From positions 17,254-81,253 of the forward strand of contig NZ_BAUC01000002.1 in NCBI RefSeq assembly GCF_000474215.1: 64,000 nt of DNA, given 5' to 3'. Position numbers and translations under genes: made by a program. A model generated the notes under the pieces. That model had not been told where the DNA came from. It made no database searches and worked only from the letters and a program-made list of their open reading frames with translations. Shown in pieces: positions 1 to 7,927 of this stretch. This DNA is from Edwardsiella hoshinae NBRC 105699 = ATCC 33379. GTDB lineage: Bacteria; Pseudomonadota; Gammaproteobacteria; Enterobacterales; Enterobacteriaceae. Numbering within the stretch: the first letter of the stretch is position 1; every line of letters starts with the position of its first letter.

Positions 1-1
1 C

Positions 2-103
2 AACGCCGAAGAGCTTGAAGCGACAGCCAGGCTGGTTTTCATTCTGGCCCGTCACCCCATCCGCTATCTGAGCGCTGAGCACATCGCCCAGCTGAGGAGC
101 TGA
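2..103 (+). CDS. otnC: 3-oxo-tetronate 4-phosphate decarboxylase, C-terminal end (partial)
   Basis: Only the last 33 codons are in the window; the reading frame enters at base 2 and stops with TGA at 101-103. The tail contains [16 protein letters not shown], which resembles the C-terminus of YgbL/OtnC, a class II aldolase-like decarboxylase that converts 3-oxo-tetronate 4-phosphate to dihydroxyacetone phosphate and CO2. The assignment leans on its neighbours: otnI starts two bases after the stop and a GntP-type permease follows, the usual order of four-carbon acid sugar (erythronate/threonate) operons. The catalytic part lies outside the window and cannot be checked. Confidence 0.6.
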   Translation, partial: NAEELEATARLVFILARHPIRYLSAEHIAQLRS

Positions 104-105
104 TC

Positions 106-882
106 ATGCCGCGTTTTGCCGCCAATCTATCAACGATGTTCTGTGAATACCCTTTTACAACACGCTTTGCCGCCGCCGCTCAGGCGGGGTTTCACGCCGT
201 GGAGTTCCTGTTCCCCTACGGGTATCCGGCGGCCGATCTCCGTCGCCTGCTGGACGACCACCGTCTGACCCTGGCGCTGTTCAATACCCCACCGGGCGAC
301 ACGAACGCGGGGCAGTGGGGGCGGAGCGCGCTGCCAGGGGCCGAGGCCGCCGCCCGCGCCGACATCGATCTCGCGCTGAGCTATGCACAGGCGCTGGCGT
401 GTCAGCGAGTCCATGTCATGGCGGGCGTCATTCCGCCGGGTGAGCGCCCAGCCGACTGCCGACGGGTGTTTATTCGCAACCTGCGCTATGCCGCCGACCG
501 CTTCGCCGAGCACGGCAAACAGATCCTGGTGGAAGCCCTCAGTCCCAGCGTCAAACCCGGCTATCTGTTTTCCAGTCAGTACCAGGCACTGGCGATCGTC
601 GATGAGGTGGATCGCCCCAACCTCGCCATTCAACTGGATCTCTTCCACGCCCAGCGGGTCGACGGCAACTTAACCCAACTGATCCGGGACTATGCCGGAC
701 GCTATGGTCACGTCCAGATCGCCTCGGTGCCCGATCGCCACGAGCCGGACGAGGGAGAGATTAGCTACCCGTGGCTTTTTAACCTGCTAGATCAGGTGGG
801 TTACACGGGCTGGGTCGGCTGTGAATATACCCCGCGCGCCGAGACGCTCTCCGGGCTGAGCTGGCTCAACGCCCTGCGCTAA
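106..882 (+). CDS. otnI: 2-oxo-tetronate isomerase (hydroxypyruvate isomerase family)
   Basis: A 258-residue TIM-barrel protein of the AP-endonuclease-2/hydroxypyruvate isomerase superfamily (YgbM/OtnI). It would interconvert 2-oxo- and 3-oxo-tetronate in cytoplasmic catabolism of erythronate or threonate. Typical family elements are visible: an N-terminal strand beginning AANLSTMF, the metal/catalytic glutamates in QILVEALS and WVGCEYTP, and the segment [16 protein letters not shown] near residue 205. The length matches the family (about 258). A GAGGAG Shine-Dalgarno lies in the end of the upstream gene, and the two-base gap suggests translational coupling to otnC. Generic hydroxypyruvate isomerase (Hyi) is the alternative, but the operon partners favour OtnI. 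Confidence 0.82.
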   Translation: MPRFAANLSTMFCEYPFTTRFAAAAQAGFHAVEFLFPYGYPAADLRRLLDDHRLTLALFNTPPGDTNAGQWGRSALPGAEAAARADIDLALSYAQALACQRVHVMAGVIPPGERPADCRRVFIRNLRYAADRFAEHGKQILVEALSPSVKPGYLFSSQYQALAIVDEVDRPNLAIQLDLFHAQRVDGNLTQLIRDYAGRYGHVQIASVPDRHEPDEGEISYPWLFNLLDQVGYTGWVGCEYTPRAETLSGLSWLNALR

Positions 883-955
883 CCGCGCCCCGCGGGGTAT
901 CGATCCCCGCCCACCGGCCGTCGCCGCGCGGCCATCACCACTGGAGGCCGACAGC

Positions 956-2326
956 ATGCCAACTATCGCGCTACTCTCCATCGCCCTGCTCGGGGTGCTC
1001 CTGTTACTGTGGCTGGTCATCCGTCTGCGGGTACAGCCCTTTGTCGCCCTGCTGCTGGTCAGCTTGCTCGTCGCGCTAGCCAGCGGTATCCCGCCCGGCG
1101 AGGTCACCAAGGTGATGATCGCCGGCATGGGAGGTGTCCTCGGCTCGGTCACCATGATCATCGGCCTGGGCGCCATGCTGGGCAAAATGGTCGAGCGCTC
1201 CGGCGGCGCAGAGTCGCTGGCCAACGGCTTCAGTCGCCGTCTGGGGCCGAGCCGCACCGTCGCCGCCCTGACGCTGGCGACCTTTTTCCTCGGGATCCCG
1301 GTATTCTTTGACGTCGGCTTTATCATCCTGGCCCCCATCATCTACGGCTTTGCCAAGGTCGCCCGGACATCGCCGCTCACCTTCGGCCTGCCGGTGGCTG
1401 CGGTGATGCTAACGGTACACGTGGCGCTACCACCCCATCCTGGGCCGGTCGCCGCCGCCGGGTTGCTGGCGGCGGACGTCGGCTGGCTGACGCTTATCGG
1501 TCTGGCGGTGTCCATGCCGTTGGGCGTCATCGGCTACTACGCGGCCAAGCGGATCAGCCGGCGCCGCTACGCGCTCTCCATCGAGGTGCTGGAGCAGATG
1601 CAGCTCACCCCCGCCGCCGCAGGCGGCGCCCCAGCGCAGTCCGAGCGTATCAATCCACCGAGCGCCACACTGATCGTCGGGCTCATCGTGGTGCCCATCG
1701 GGTTAATCATGATCGGCACCGTCTCGGCGACGCTGATGGCGGTCGATCACCCCCTGCACGGGACGCTACAGCTGCTGGGCGCCCCGGCCACAGCGCTGAT
1801 GATAGCTCTGCTGCTGGCCTTTTGGCTGCTGGCGCTACGCCGCGGCTGGAGTCTGCCGCATACCGGCGACGTCATGGGCAGCGCGCTGCCGACGGCGGCG
1901 GTCGTGATCCTAGTGACCGGCGCCGGCGGCGTCTTTGGCCGGGTGCTCGTCGAGTCCGGCGTCGGCGGTGCCCTGGCCACTACGCTACACGCCATGGCAC
2001 TGCCGCTGCTGCCCGCTGCCTTCATCATTTCACTGGTGCTGCGCGCCTCGCAGGGGTCGGCGACCGTCGCCATCCTGACCACCGCCGGCCTGTTGGCGGA
2101 GGCCGCCGCCGGGCTCGATCCACTACCGCGTGTGCTACTCACCCTGGCCGCCTGCTTCGGCGGACTGGGCGCATCGCACATCAACGACTCGGGGTTCTGG
2201 ATCGTCACCCGCTATCTTGGACTGTCGGTGGCCGACGGTCTGAAAAGCTGGACGCTGCTGACCACCCTACTCGGCTTCAGCGGGTTTATCATCATCTACG
2301 GGATCGGGCTGGCTATCGGCATGTGA
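956..2326 (+). CDS. GntP family permease (YgbN-like)
   Basis: A 456-residue, very hydrophobic protein with about 12 or more membrane segments and the GntP-family signatures GMGGVLGSVTMIIGLGAMLGKM near the N-terminus and FGGLGASHINDSGFW near the C-terminus. Other recognisable elements are the HVALPPHPGPVAAA segment and LRASQGSATVAI. The family carries gluconate-type sugar acids by proton symport across the inner membrane. It lies 73 bp behind otnI, preceded by a CTGGAGG ribosome site, so the most likely cargo is a tetronate such as D-erythronate or L-threonate, as proposed for E. coli ygbN. Substrate is inferred from context only. Confidence 0.85.
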   Translation: MPTIALLSIALLGVLLLLWLVIRLRVQPFVALLLVSLLVALASGIPPGEVTKVMIAGMGGVLGSVTMIIGLGAMLGKMVERSGGAESLANGFSRRLGPSRTVAALTLATFFLGIPVFFDVGFIILAPIIYGFAKVARTSPLTFGLPVAAVMLTVHVALPPHPGPVAAAGLLAADVGWLTLIGLAVSMPLGVIGYYAAKRISRRRYALSIEVLEQMQLTPAAAGGAPAQSERINPPSATLIVGLIVVPIGLIMIGTVSATLMAVDHPLHGTLQLLGAPATALMIALLLAFWLLALRRGWSLPHTGDVMGSALPTAAVVILVTGAGGVFGRVLVESGVGGALATTLHAMALPLLPAAFIISLVLRASQGSATVAILTTAGLLAEAAAGLDPLPRVLLTLAACFGGLGASHINDSGFWIVTRYLGLSVADGLKSWTLLTTLLGFSGFIIIYGIGLAIGM

Positions 2327-2379
2327 TGCGCCGCTGTGGGCGGTCACTACGGCGGGGAAGCGGCTTGGAGAGCCGACGC

Positions 2380-3477
2380 TTAGCCCACCAGTCCCCAATA
2401 ACCCTGTAGCCCCATGTAAATCCCTACTACGCCGATCAGCACGCTAGAGGCGTAAGGCGCCTTCGCCGCCAGCGTCTCGAAGCCTGGCCAACGCCGGCTC
2501 GCCTGGCGGATACTCACGGCGGCAGCGACACCGACCGCCACCAGGGTGATGGCCAGCCCGAGGCTGAAACAGAGCACCATCGTCGCCCCCAGGGCGATCG
2601 CCTTAAGCTGAATGCAGATCAACAGAATGGTGATCGCCGCCGGACAGGGGATCAAGCCACCAGTCAGCCCAAACAGGATGATTTGCCCGTTACTCACCGA
2701 GCGCTGACCGGCGAAACGCCGCTGGATCGCATCCGCATGCGCCTTGGCGTGCGCATCCTGGTAAGCCTCACCGCCCACGTCATGATGGTGATGGTGCTCC
2801 TCCGCTTCATGAAAGGCACAGGACAGGCTCTGCTGCGCCCCGCAGGGCCCCAGCAGCAAACGGACATCAAAGCTATGCGGCTCCGGGATCGCCTCGACGG
2901 ATTGGTAGCCGTCCGCACAGGCGCGGAAGCTATACGATTCGTCCTGCCCCGCCTCGCGTGTGACCAGCAAGCGGATCTCATCGACGGGCCGTAACGTCCC
3001 CGTCTCGGCGCGAAGCTGGAAGTAGGCTCCCCGCGCCTCATCCCGGATAGCCAGGCGTAAGCGGCCGGTATCGCTGGCGAGAGAGTGATACTGCTGATGA
3101 TCATGTGCATGGTGATGGTGTTGTGCGAACCAACCACGCTCCCCTCGCCAGGTACGTAAAAACATCCAACACGCCGTCGCCAGGATCACCCCGGCCGAGA
3201 TCAGCTGCAACCAGGGCTCGACCGACTGCGCAGTAAAACGTTGGCTCAGGAAGATGCCGCCTAAGGCGATCAGCCAGACCACGGCGGTATGCGACAGTGT
3301 CGCCGCCAACCCCAGCATCACGGCCTGACGTACCGTGCCCTTAATCGCAATGATAAAGGCCGCCATCATCGTCTTGGAATGGCCTGGCTCCAAGCCGTGG
3401 AGGATCCCCAACAGGATCGCGCTGGGGATAAACCACCAGGCATTACCCTGGTGTAACAGAGAGGTAAAGGTGTCCAT
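2380..3477 (-). CDS. rcnA: Nickel/cobalt efflux protein RcnA, with an extra inserted domain
   Basis: An inner-membrane Ni(II)/Co(II) exporter of 365 residues. It has the HGLEPGHS motif in the first membrane helix (residues 27-34), conserved [10 protein letters not shown] in the C-terminal half, and about six membrane helices. Two histidine-rich runs occur, at residues 120-131 and 228-232. Between them lies about 95 residues of polar, beta-type sequence (roughly 132-226) with three cysteines (187, 212, 220). E. coli RcnA is about 274 residues with a single His-rich loop, so this protein is clearly longer and the difference lies in that loop. It is divergent from rcnR, with two RcnR operators in the shared promoter region, so induction by Ni/Co is expected. 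Confidence 0.9.
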   Translation of the reverse strand: MDTFTSLLHQGNAWWFIPSAILLGILHGLEPGHSKTMMAAFIIAIKGTVRQAVMLGLAATLSHTAVVWLIALGGIFLSQRFTAQSVEPWLQLISAGVILATACWMFLRTWRGERGWFAQHHHHAHDHQQYHSLASDTGRLRLAIRDEARGAYFQLRAETGTLRPVDEIRLLVTREAGQDESYSFRACADGYQSVEAIPEPHSFDVRLLLGPCGAQQSLSCAFHEAEEHHHHHDVGGEAYQDAHAKAHADAIQRRFAGQRSVSNGQIILFGLTGGLIPCPAAITILLICIQLKAIALGATMVLCFSLGLAITLVAVGVAAAVSIRQASRRWPGFETLAAKAPYASSVLIGVVGIYMGLQGYWGLVG

Positions 3478-3514
3478 GCTAATGATTCTTACTTATCAAA
3501 CGGTGGCCGCATTC

Positions 3515-3529
3515 TACTCCCCCCCAGTA
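3515..3529. promoter_or_regulatory. RcnR operator 1
   Basis: TACT-C7-AGTA; on the minus strand it reads TACT-G6-G-AGTA, matching the RcnR consensus TACT-G6-N-AGTA. It lies 38 bp upstream of the rcnA start, in the divergent rcnA-rcnR region. Confidence 0.85.
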
Positions 3530-3534
3530 TCGAA

Positions 3535-3549
3535 TACTACCCCCGAGTA
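3535..3549. promoter_or_regulatory. RcnR operator 2
   Basis: TACT-ACCCCCG-AGTA, a second copy of the RcnR-type G-tract site, centred 20 bp from the first. One base interrupts the G-tract. Two sites in the shared promoter fit control of rcnA and autoregulation of rcnR. Confidence 0.78.
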
Positions 3550-3597
3550 TGTGGGGGTGTTATAGTCCGGCTTCACTGGGGTTATCGGAGGACGCTT

Positions 3598-3870
3598 ATG
3601 TCACACACTACCCGCGATAAAAAGAGCCTACAGACACGTGTCAATAAGATCCAAGGACAACTCAATGGATTAAAAAACATGCTGGATCAGCCACATGAGT
3701 GTGCAGCGGTGTTACAGCAGATCGCCGCGATTCGCGGGGCGGTCAATGGGCTGATGCGTGAGGTGATCAAGGGGCATCTTACCGAGCATATTGTGCATCA
3801 GTGCGATGAGGAGAAGCGCGAACAGGATCTGGCGGTAGTGCTCAACGTGCTGGATTCATATATTAAGTGA
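3598..3870 (+). CDS. rcnR: Ni/Co-responsive transcriptional repressor RcnR
   Basis: A 90-residue CsoR/RcnR-family all-helical repressor. The metal ligands known from E. coli RcnR are all at the expected positions: His3, Cys35 (PHECAAV), His60 and His64 (KGHLTEH). The central block [20 protein letters not shown] is identical in kind to the E. coli protein. It represses rcnA until Ni(II) or Co(II) binds. The start is set by a CGGAGG site nine bases upstream and by the conserved MSHT N-terminus. It is divergent from rcnA, with two operators between. Confidence 0.95.
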   Translation: MSHTTRDKKSLQTRVNKIQGQLNGLKNMLDQPHECAAVLQQIAAIRGAVNGLMREVIKGHLTEHIVHQCDEEKREQDLAVVLNVLDSYIK

Positions 3871-3922
3871 ATCGACTGCGGCCTGAGCTGCTGCCGCAGG
3901 CGAAACCGCTCCGCTAAAGCGA

Positions 3923-3948
3923 GCAGGCGTATCCGTGAATACGCCTGC
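3923..3948. terminator. Hairpin between convergent rcnR and the DUF305 gene
   Basis: A perfect 10-bp stem, GCAGGCGTAT / ATACGCCTGC, with a 6-nt loop, lies between two genes that converge on it. This fits a bidirectional terminator, although no long U-tract follows. Confidence 0.6.
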
Positions 3949-3981
3949 GACACGGCACGAGCGTGCATGGCACGCCGCGCA

Positions 3982-4365
3982 TCAATGCATATTGTGTGCG
4001 TTCTCACCAGTCTGCGCGCCCTGATCCGGGTGCGCGGCCAGCCAGGCCTTCATCTCTTTAATCTCTTTATCTTGTGCTGCGATAATGTCTTTAGCCAGTT
4101 TGCGCATCTGCGGATCGGTGCCATATTTCAGTTCGATTTTCGCCATCTCGACGGCGCCAATATGGTGGGGGATCATCCCGGCGGCGAAAGCCACATCGGC
4201 ATCGTTGCTCATCATTCCCTTCATCATCGACTCATGCATTCCGTTCATCGCGCTATTCAGCTCTTGATGCATCGTCTCGGCTTGGGCGGCAGGCAGCGTG
4301 GCGGCGACAGCCGACGTTGCGCAAGCAGCCAATACCAGTGCGCCAACTACGGTGAGTTTCTTCAT
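3982..4365 (-). CDS. DUF305 periplasmic Met/His-rich protein, probably copper-related
   Basis: A 127-residue exported protein of the DUF305 family. Residues 1-21 form a signal peptide (MKKLTVVGALVLAACATSAVA); the mature part contains the family motif MIPHHIGAVEMA and a methionine/histidine-rich run around HESMMKGMM. An upstream in-frame ATG at 4407 exists, but the AGGAG site and the signal peptide favour 4365. DUF305 proteins such as cyanobacterial CopM bind copper. A promoter with TTGACC, a 19-bp spacer carrying a MerR-type dyad, and TAGAGT lies just upstream, which argues for control by CueR and therefore Cu(I)/Ag(I) induction. The exact role (buffer, chaperone) is inferred. Confidence 0.8.
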   Translation of the reverse strand: MKKLTVVGALVLAACATSAVAATLPAAQAETMHQELNSAMNGMHESMMKGMMSNDADVAFAAGMIPHHIGAVEMAKIELKYGTDPQMRKLAKDIIAAQDKEIKEMKAWLAAHPDQGAQTGENAHNMH

Positions 4366-4430
4366 ACCCGACTCCTCTTGATTGAGAACCATTTTACTGA
4401 GAACCACTTACTGCATAAGCTGGACTTGTG

Positions 4431-4461
4431 ACTCTACAGCTTCCCCTAAGGGGAGGGTCAA
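4431..4461 (-). promoter_or_regulatory. CueR-like (MerR-family) promoter
   Basis: Read on the minus strand: -35 TTGACC (4461-4456), a 19-bp spacer CTCCCCTTAGGGGAAGCTG, and -10 TAGAGT (4436-4431). The long 19-bp spacer and the dyad CCCTCC-N7-GGAAGC are the signature of MerR-type activators and closely resemble the E. coli copA promoter. It points at the DUF305 gene. Confidence 0.72.
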
Positions 4462-4576
4462 GCATCTCGGTGAGAGCGTCATATTCTTTTTTATTCTATT
4501 AGTTTACTTTTTATTCTTTTATATCCAGTTCAGGCAGGACTACCATCCGCTCATTCCTGATGACCGGAGTGCGACG

Positions 4577-5542
4577 ATGATCACCCATTCCCTGCTCGAC
4601 CTCATCGGCAATACGCCGCTGTTGCGCCTGCAACGCCTGGATAGTGGGCGCTGCGAGCTGTTACTCAAGTTGGAAAACCACAACCCCGGCGGCTCGATCA
4701 AGGACCGCGTGGCGCTCTCGATGATCAACGAGGCCGAACGCCGCGGCGAACTCCGCCCGGGCGGTACCATCATCGAGGCCAGCGCCGGCAATACCGGCCT
4801 GGGACTGGCGCTCATCGCCATACAGCGCGGATACGCCTTAATCCTCGTGGTACCGGACAAGATGAGCCAAGAAAAGATCACTCATCTACGCGCTTTGCAG
4901 GTCGATGTCCGCCTGACACGCTCGGATGTCGGCAAGGGACATCCCGAGTATTACCAAGATTACGCCCGACGCCTGGCTGAAAACCTCCCGGGTAGCTTCT
5001 ACATCGATCAGTTCAACAACCCGGCCAACCCGGCGGCCCATGCGCAGACCACCGCGCTCGAACTGTGGCGCCAATGCGACGGCCAGATCGACGCTATCGT
5101 GGTCGGCGTCGGCTCCGGCGGCACTCTCAACGGCCTACAGCAATTCTTCGCCCGTCACGCGCCGCAGACCCGCTTTATCCTGGCCGATCCCTGCGGCTCG
5201 ATCCTGGCGGACGCGGTGCAGTTTGGGCAGCATGCACAGGCAGGCAGCTGGCTGGTCGAAGGGATCGGCGAGGACTTCGTTCCGCCGTTGATGAAGCGCG
5301 CGACCATCAGTCAGGTCTACCGCATCCCCGATAGCGAGGCGATCGCCTGCGCGCGCGCCCTATTGACGCACGAAGGCGTCCTAGCCGGCTCCTCCACCGG
5401 TACCCTGCTGGCCGCCGCGTTACGTTACTGCCGCGCCCAAACGACGCCACAGCGCGTGGTAACGTTCGCCTGCGACAGCGGCAACAAGTATCTCTCGACG
5501 ATGTTCAACGACCCGTGGCTTAGCCAGCATCAACTGGCATGA
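4577..5542 (+). CDS. PLP-dependent cysteine synthase / cystathionine beta-synthase family enzyme
   Basis: A 321-residue fold-type II PLP enzyme. The PLP lysine is in NPGGSIKDRV (Lys42), followed by SAGNTGLGLA (the substrate-binding asparagine loop), the glycine-rich phosphate-binding segment GVGSGGTLNG, and GVLAGSSTGT near the C-terminus. It should condense O-acetylserine or serine with sulfide or homocysteine. The frame is open back to 4382, but the family N-terminus LLDLIGNTPLLRL and the CGGAG site support the ATG at 4577. It is followed 17 bp later by a cystathionine gamma-lyase-like gene, the pairing of MccA/MccB reverse transsulfuration. Which reaction it performs cannot be fixed from sequence alone. 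Confidence 0.82.
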   Translation: MITHSLLDLIGNTPLLRLQRLDSGRCELLLKLENHNPGGSIKDRVALSMINEAERRGELRPGGTIIEASAGNTGLGLALIAIQRGYALILVVPDKMSQEKITHLRALQVDVRLTRSDVGKGHPEYYQDYARRLAENLPGSFYIDQFNNPANPAAHAQTTALELWRQCDGQIDAIVVGVGSGGTLNGLQQFFARHAPQTRFILADPCGSILADAVQFGQHAQAGSWLVEGIGEDFVPPLMKRATISQVYRIPDSEAIACARALLTHEGVLAGSSTGTLLAAALRYCRAQTTPQRVVTFACDSGNKYLSTMFNDPWLSQHQLA

Positions 5543-5559
5543 TTTGTTAAGGAGACGCC

Positions 5560-6702
5560 ATGAACCGATTCGCCACCCAGAGCGTACACAGCGGCAGCCA
5601 TGATGATAACTTCGGCGCCGTGATGCCGCCGATCTACGCCACCTCGACCTTCGCCCAACGCGCCCCGGGGGAGCACCGCGGCTTCGAATATACCCGCAGC
5701 GGCAACCCCACGCGCCAGGCGCTAGAACGGGCGCTCGCCGAGTTGGAGGGAGGGCGCCAGGGCTATGCCTTCGCCTCCGGGCTGGCGGCCATCGCCACGG
5801 TGCTGGAGTTGCTGAACTGCGGCAGCCACATCATCGCCCTGGACGATGTCTACGGTGGAACCTGGCGTCTGCTGGAAGGCGTGCGCCAGCGCAGCGCCGG
5901 ACTACAGGTCAGTTGGGTGAGTCCCGACGATCTGGCGGGGATCGCGGCCGCCATACGGCCGCAGACACGGATGATCTGGGTCGAGACGCCAACCAATCCG
6001 TTATTGAAACTGGCCGATCTGTCAGCCATCGCCGCTCTGGCTCGCCGCCACGGCCTGCTCAGCGTCGCCGATAACACCTTCGCCTCGCCGGCGCTACAAC
6101 GCCCGTTAGCGGCAGGCTTCGACATCGTCGTCCACTCCGCCACCAAATACCTCAACGGTCACTCCGACGTGCTGGCCGGCGCGGCGGTGGTCGGCGAGAA
6201 TGCGGCGTTGGCCGAACGTCTGGCCTACCTGCAAAACGCGCTCGGGGCGGTGCTCGACCCCTTCGCGAGTTTCCTGACACTACGCGGTATTCGCACCCTG
6301 GCGCTGCGCATGGAGCGTCACAGCGCTAACGCCAGCCAACTGGCGCACTGGCTAGAACGTCACCCTCGCATCGAACGGGTCTATTATCCTGGACTGGCAA
6401 GCCACCCTCACTATGCATTGGCCCAACGCCAGATGGCGCTCCCCGGCGGGATCATCAGCTGCCTGCTGCGGGAGGAGGCGTCGCAGATCGGCGCACGGCT
6501 CGCCCGCTTACGCCTGTTTACCCTGGCGGAGAGTCTGGGTGGAATCGAAAGCCTGATCTGCCAACCCTTCAGCATGACTCATGCCTCACTGCCGTTGGAA
6601 CAGCGCCTGGCGCGCGGCATCGTGCCGCAACTGCTACGTCTTTCCGTCGGCATCGAAGATGTCGACGATCTGCAAGCGGATCTGGCACACGCGCTCGACT
6701 GA
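5560..6702 (+). CDS. Cystathionine gamma-lyase/synthase family enzyme (MccB-like)
   Basis: A 380-residue Cys/Met-metabolism PLP enzyme of fold type I. The PLP lysine lies in VVHSATKYLNGHSD; other family blocks are PPIYATSTFAQ, EYTRSGNPT, YAFASGLAAI and the C-terminal LAESLGGIESLICQP and LRLSVGIEDVDDL. The short loop sequences and coupling to a CBS-like gene suggest cystathionine gamma-lyase/homocysteine gamma-lyase, giving cysteine, 2-oxobutyrate and ammonia, rather than MetB or MetC. A strong AAGGAG site precedes the ATG. It shares an operon with the upstream gene; a large hairpin follows, so the importer genes after it may be only partly co-transcribed. Confidence 0.8.
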   Translation: MNRFATQSVHSGSHDDNFGAVMPPIYATSTFAQRAPGEHRGFEYTRSGNPTRQALERALAELEGGRQGYAFASGLAAIATVLELLNCGSHIIALDDVYGGTWRLLEGVRQRSAGLQVSWVSPDDLAGIAAAIRPQTRMIWVETPTNPLLKLADLSAIAALARRHGLLSVADNTFASPALQRPLAAGFDIVVHSATKYLNGHSDVLAGAAVVGENAALAERLAYLQNALGAVLDPFASFLTLRGIRTLALRMERHSANASQLAHWLERHPRIERVYYPGLASHPHYALAQRQMALPGGIISCLLREEASQIGARLARLRLFTLAESLGGIESLICQPFSMTHASLPLEQRLARGIVPQLLRLSVGIEDVDDLQADLAHALD

Positions 6703-6734
6703 GCGCCGCCGTAAATCGCCCGTCGCCGCTCCCC

Positions 6735-6778
6735 GCCAGGACGCCGCGCCTTGGCATCGCTGGGGGCGGCGTCCTGGC
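6735..6778. terminator. Strong hairpin between the PLP pair and the importer genes
   Basis: A perfect 13-bp stem, GCCAGGACGCCGC paired with GCGGCGTCCTGGC, with an 18-nt loop. It follows the lyase stop codon by about 30 bp. There is no U-tract, so it may be a terminator, attenuator or mRNA stabiliser. Confidence 0.5.
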
Positions 6779-6874
6779 ACCCGTCGCTCCAGATTTCACT
6801 ACCGTTAAATCGCGAGTCGCTGTATATTCAGATACACAACGATAATACCGCTACGCTTGCGAGATGGAGATCCT

Positions 6875-7927
6875 ATGGCGACGCTACGACGTCTATTCCT
6901 ACTATCCCTCTGTTTACTCGTTCTTCCCCTTGCCCAAGCCGCACGTAGCGTGACCGATCAACTCGGCCGCCAGGTCACCTTGCCCGACCACATTCAACGC
7001 ATCGTCGTGCTACAGCATCAGACCCTCAACCTGCTGCTACAACTCGACGCCGCGCCGCAGATCGTTGGCGTGCTCGCCAGTTGGCAGAAACAACTCGGCC
7101 CCGGCTTCGCCCGACTGATGCCCGGCATCGAGCGGCTTCCAACCCCGGGCGACCTGACCCAGGTCAACATCGAGAGCCTGCTGGCGCTACGCCCACAGGT
7201 GGTCTTCGTCGCCAACTATGCGCCGGCCGCCATGATCCAGCAGATCGAACAGGCTGGAATCCCGGTGGTGGCGATCTCCTTGCGTGCGGATGCCCAGAGC
7301 GAACGGAACAAGATGAACCCAACCCTGCGCGATGAGGAGCAAAGTTACAACCAGGGACTGAAACAAGGCATTCGTCTTATCGGCGAGATCACGGGTCATC
7401 AGACACGGGCCGAGGCCCTGATCGATTACACCTTTCGTCAGCGAGAGAAGTTTAACGCCGCCGTCGCCGACATTCCCGCGACGCAACGCGTACGGGTATA
7501 CATCGCCAATCCGGATCTCTACACCTACGGCGCAGGTAAATATACGGGGCTAATGCTGCATCATGCCGGGGCATTGAATGTCGCCGCCGCCAGCATCAAG
7601 GGCGCGCGGCAAGTGACCCTGGAGCAGGTGCTGGCGTGGGATCCCCAGGTGATCCTGGTGCAGTCACGCTTCCCACAGGTGGTGCGGCAAATCCTGCACG
7701 ATCCGCAGTGGCAGTCCATCGACGCGGTCAAACACCAACGCGTCTGGCTGATGCCGGAGTATGCCAAGGCCTGGGGCTACCCGATGCCGGAGGCACTGGC
7801 CGTCGGGGAGTTGTGGATCGCCCACCAGCTCTACCCACAGCGTTACCCCCACGTCGACGTGAACGCCGAGGCGCAACGTTATTATCAGCGCTTCTACCGC
7901 ACCGACTGGCAGCCCGATGCACAGTGA
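6875..7927 (+). CDS. FecB/BtuF-type periplasmic substrate-binding protein
   Basis: A 350-residue class III substrate-binding protein (periplasmic, COG0614 type). A signal peptide covers about residues 1-21 (LLVLPLAQA). It is followed by the domain start SVTDQLGRQVTLPDHIQRIVV, the long backbone helix, and the C-terminal PEYAKAWGYPMPEALAVGELW typical of the family. The ATG at 6875, after a GGAGA site, is preferred over the in-frame one at 6857 because it begins the signal peptide. Its stop overlaps the permease start by 11 bp. Substrates of this family include Fe-siderophores, haem, cobalamin and, for Haemophilus MolA, molybdate/tungstate; the ligand here is unknown. Confidence 0.85.
   Translation: MATLRRLFLLSLCLLVLPLAQAARSVTDQLGRQVTLPDHIQRIVVLQHQTLNLLLQLDAAPQIVGVLASWQKQLGPGFARLMPGIERLPTPGDLTQVNIESLLALRPQVVFVANYAPAAMIQQIEQAGIPVVAISLRADAQSERNKMNPTLRDEEQSYNQGLKQGIRLIGEITGHQTRAEALIDYTFRQREKFNAAVADIPATQRVRVYIANPDLYTYGAGKYTGLMLHHAGALNVAAASIKGARQVTLEQVLAWDPQVILVQSRFPQVVRQILHDPQWQSIDAVKHQRVWLMPEYAKAWGYPMPEALAVGELWIAHQLYPQRYPHVDVNAEAQRYYQRFYRTDWQPDAQ

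Noticed and set aside
4382..4576. N-terminal extension of the cysteine synthase-like gene
   Set aside because: The extension overlaps the CueR-like promoter and encodes non-conserved sequence; the family N-terminus begins at 4577.
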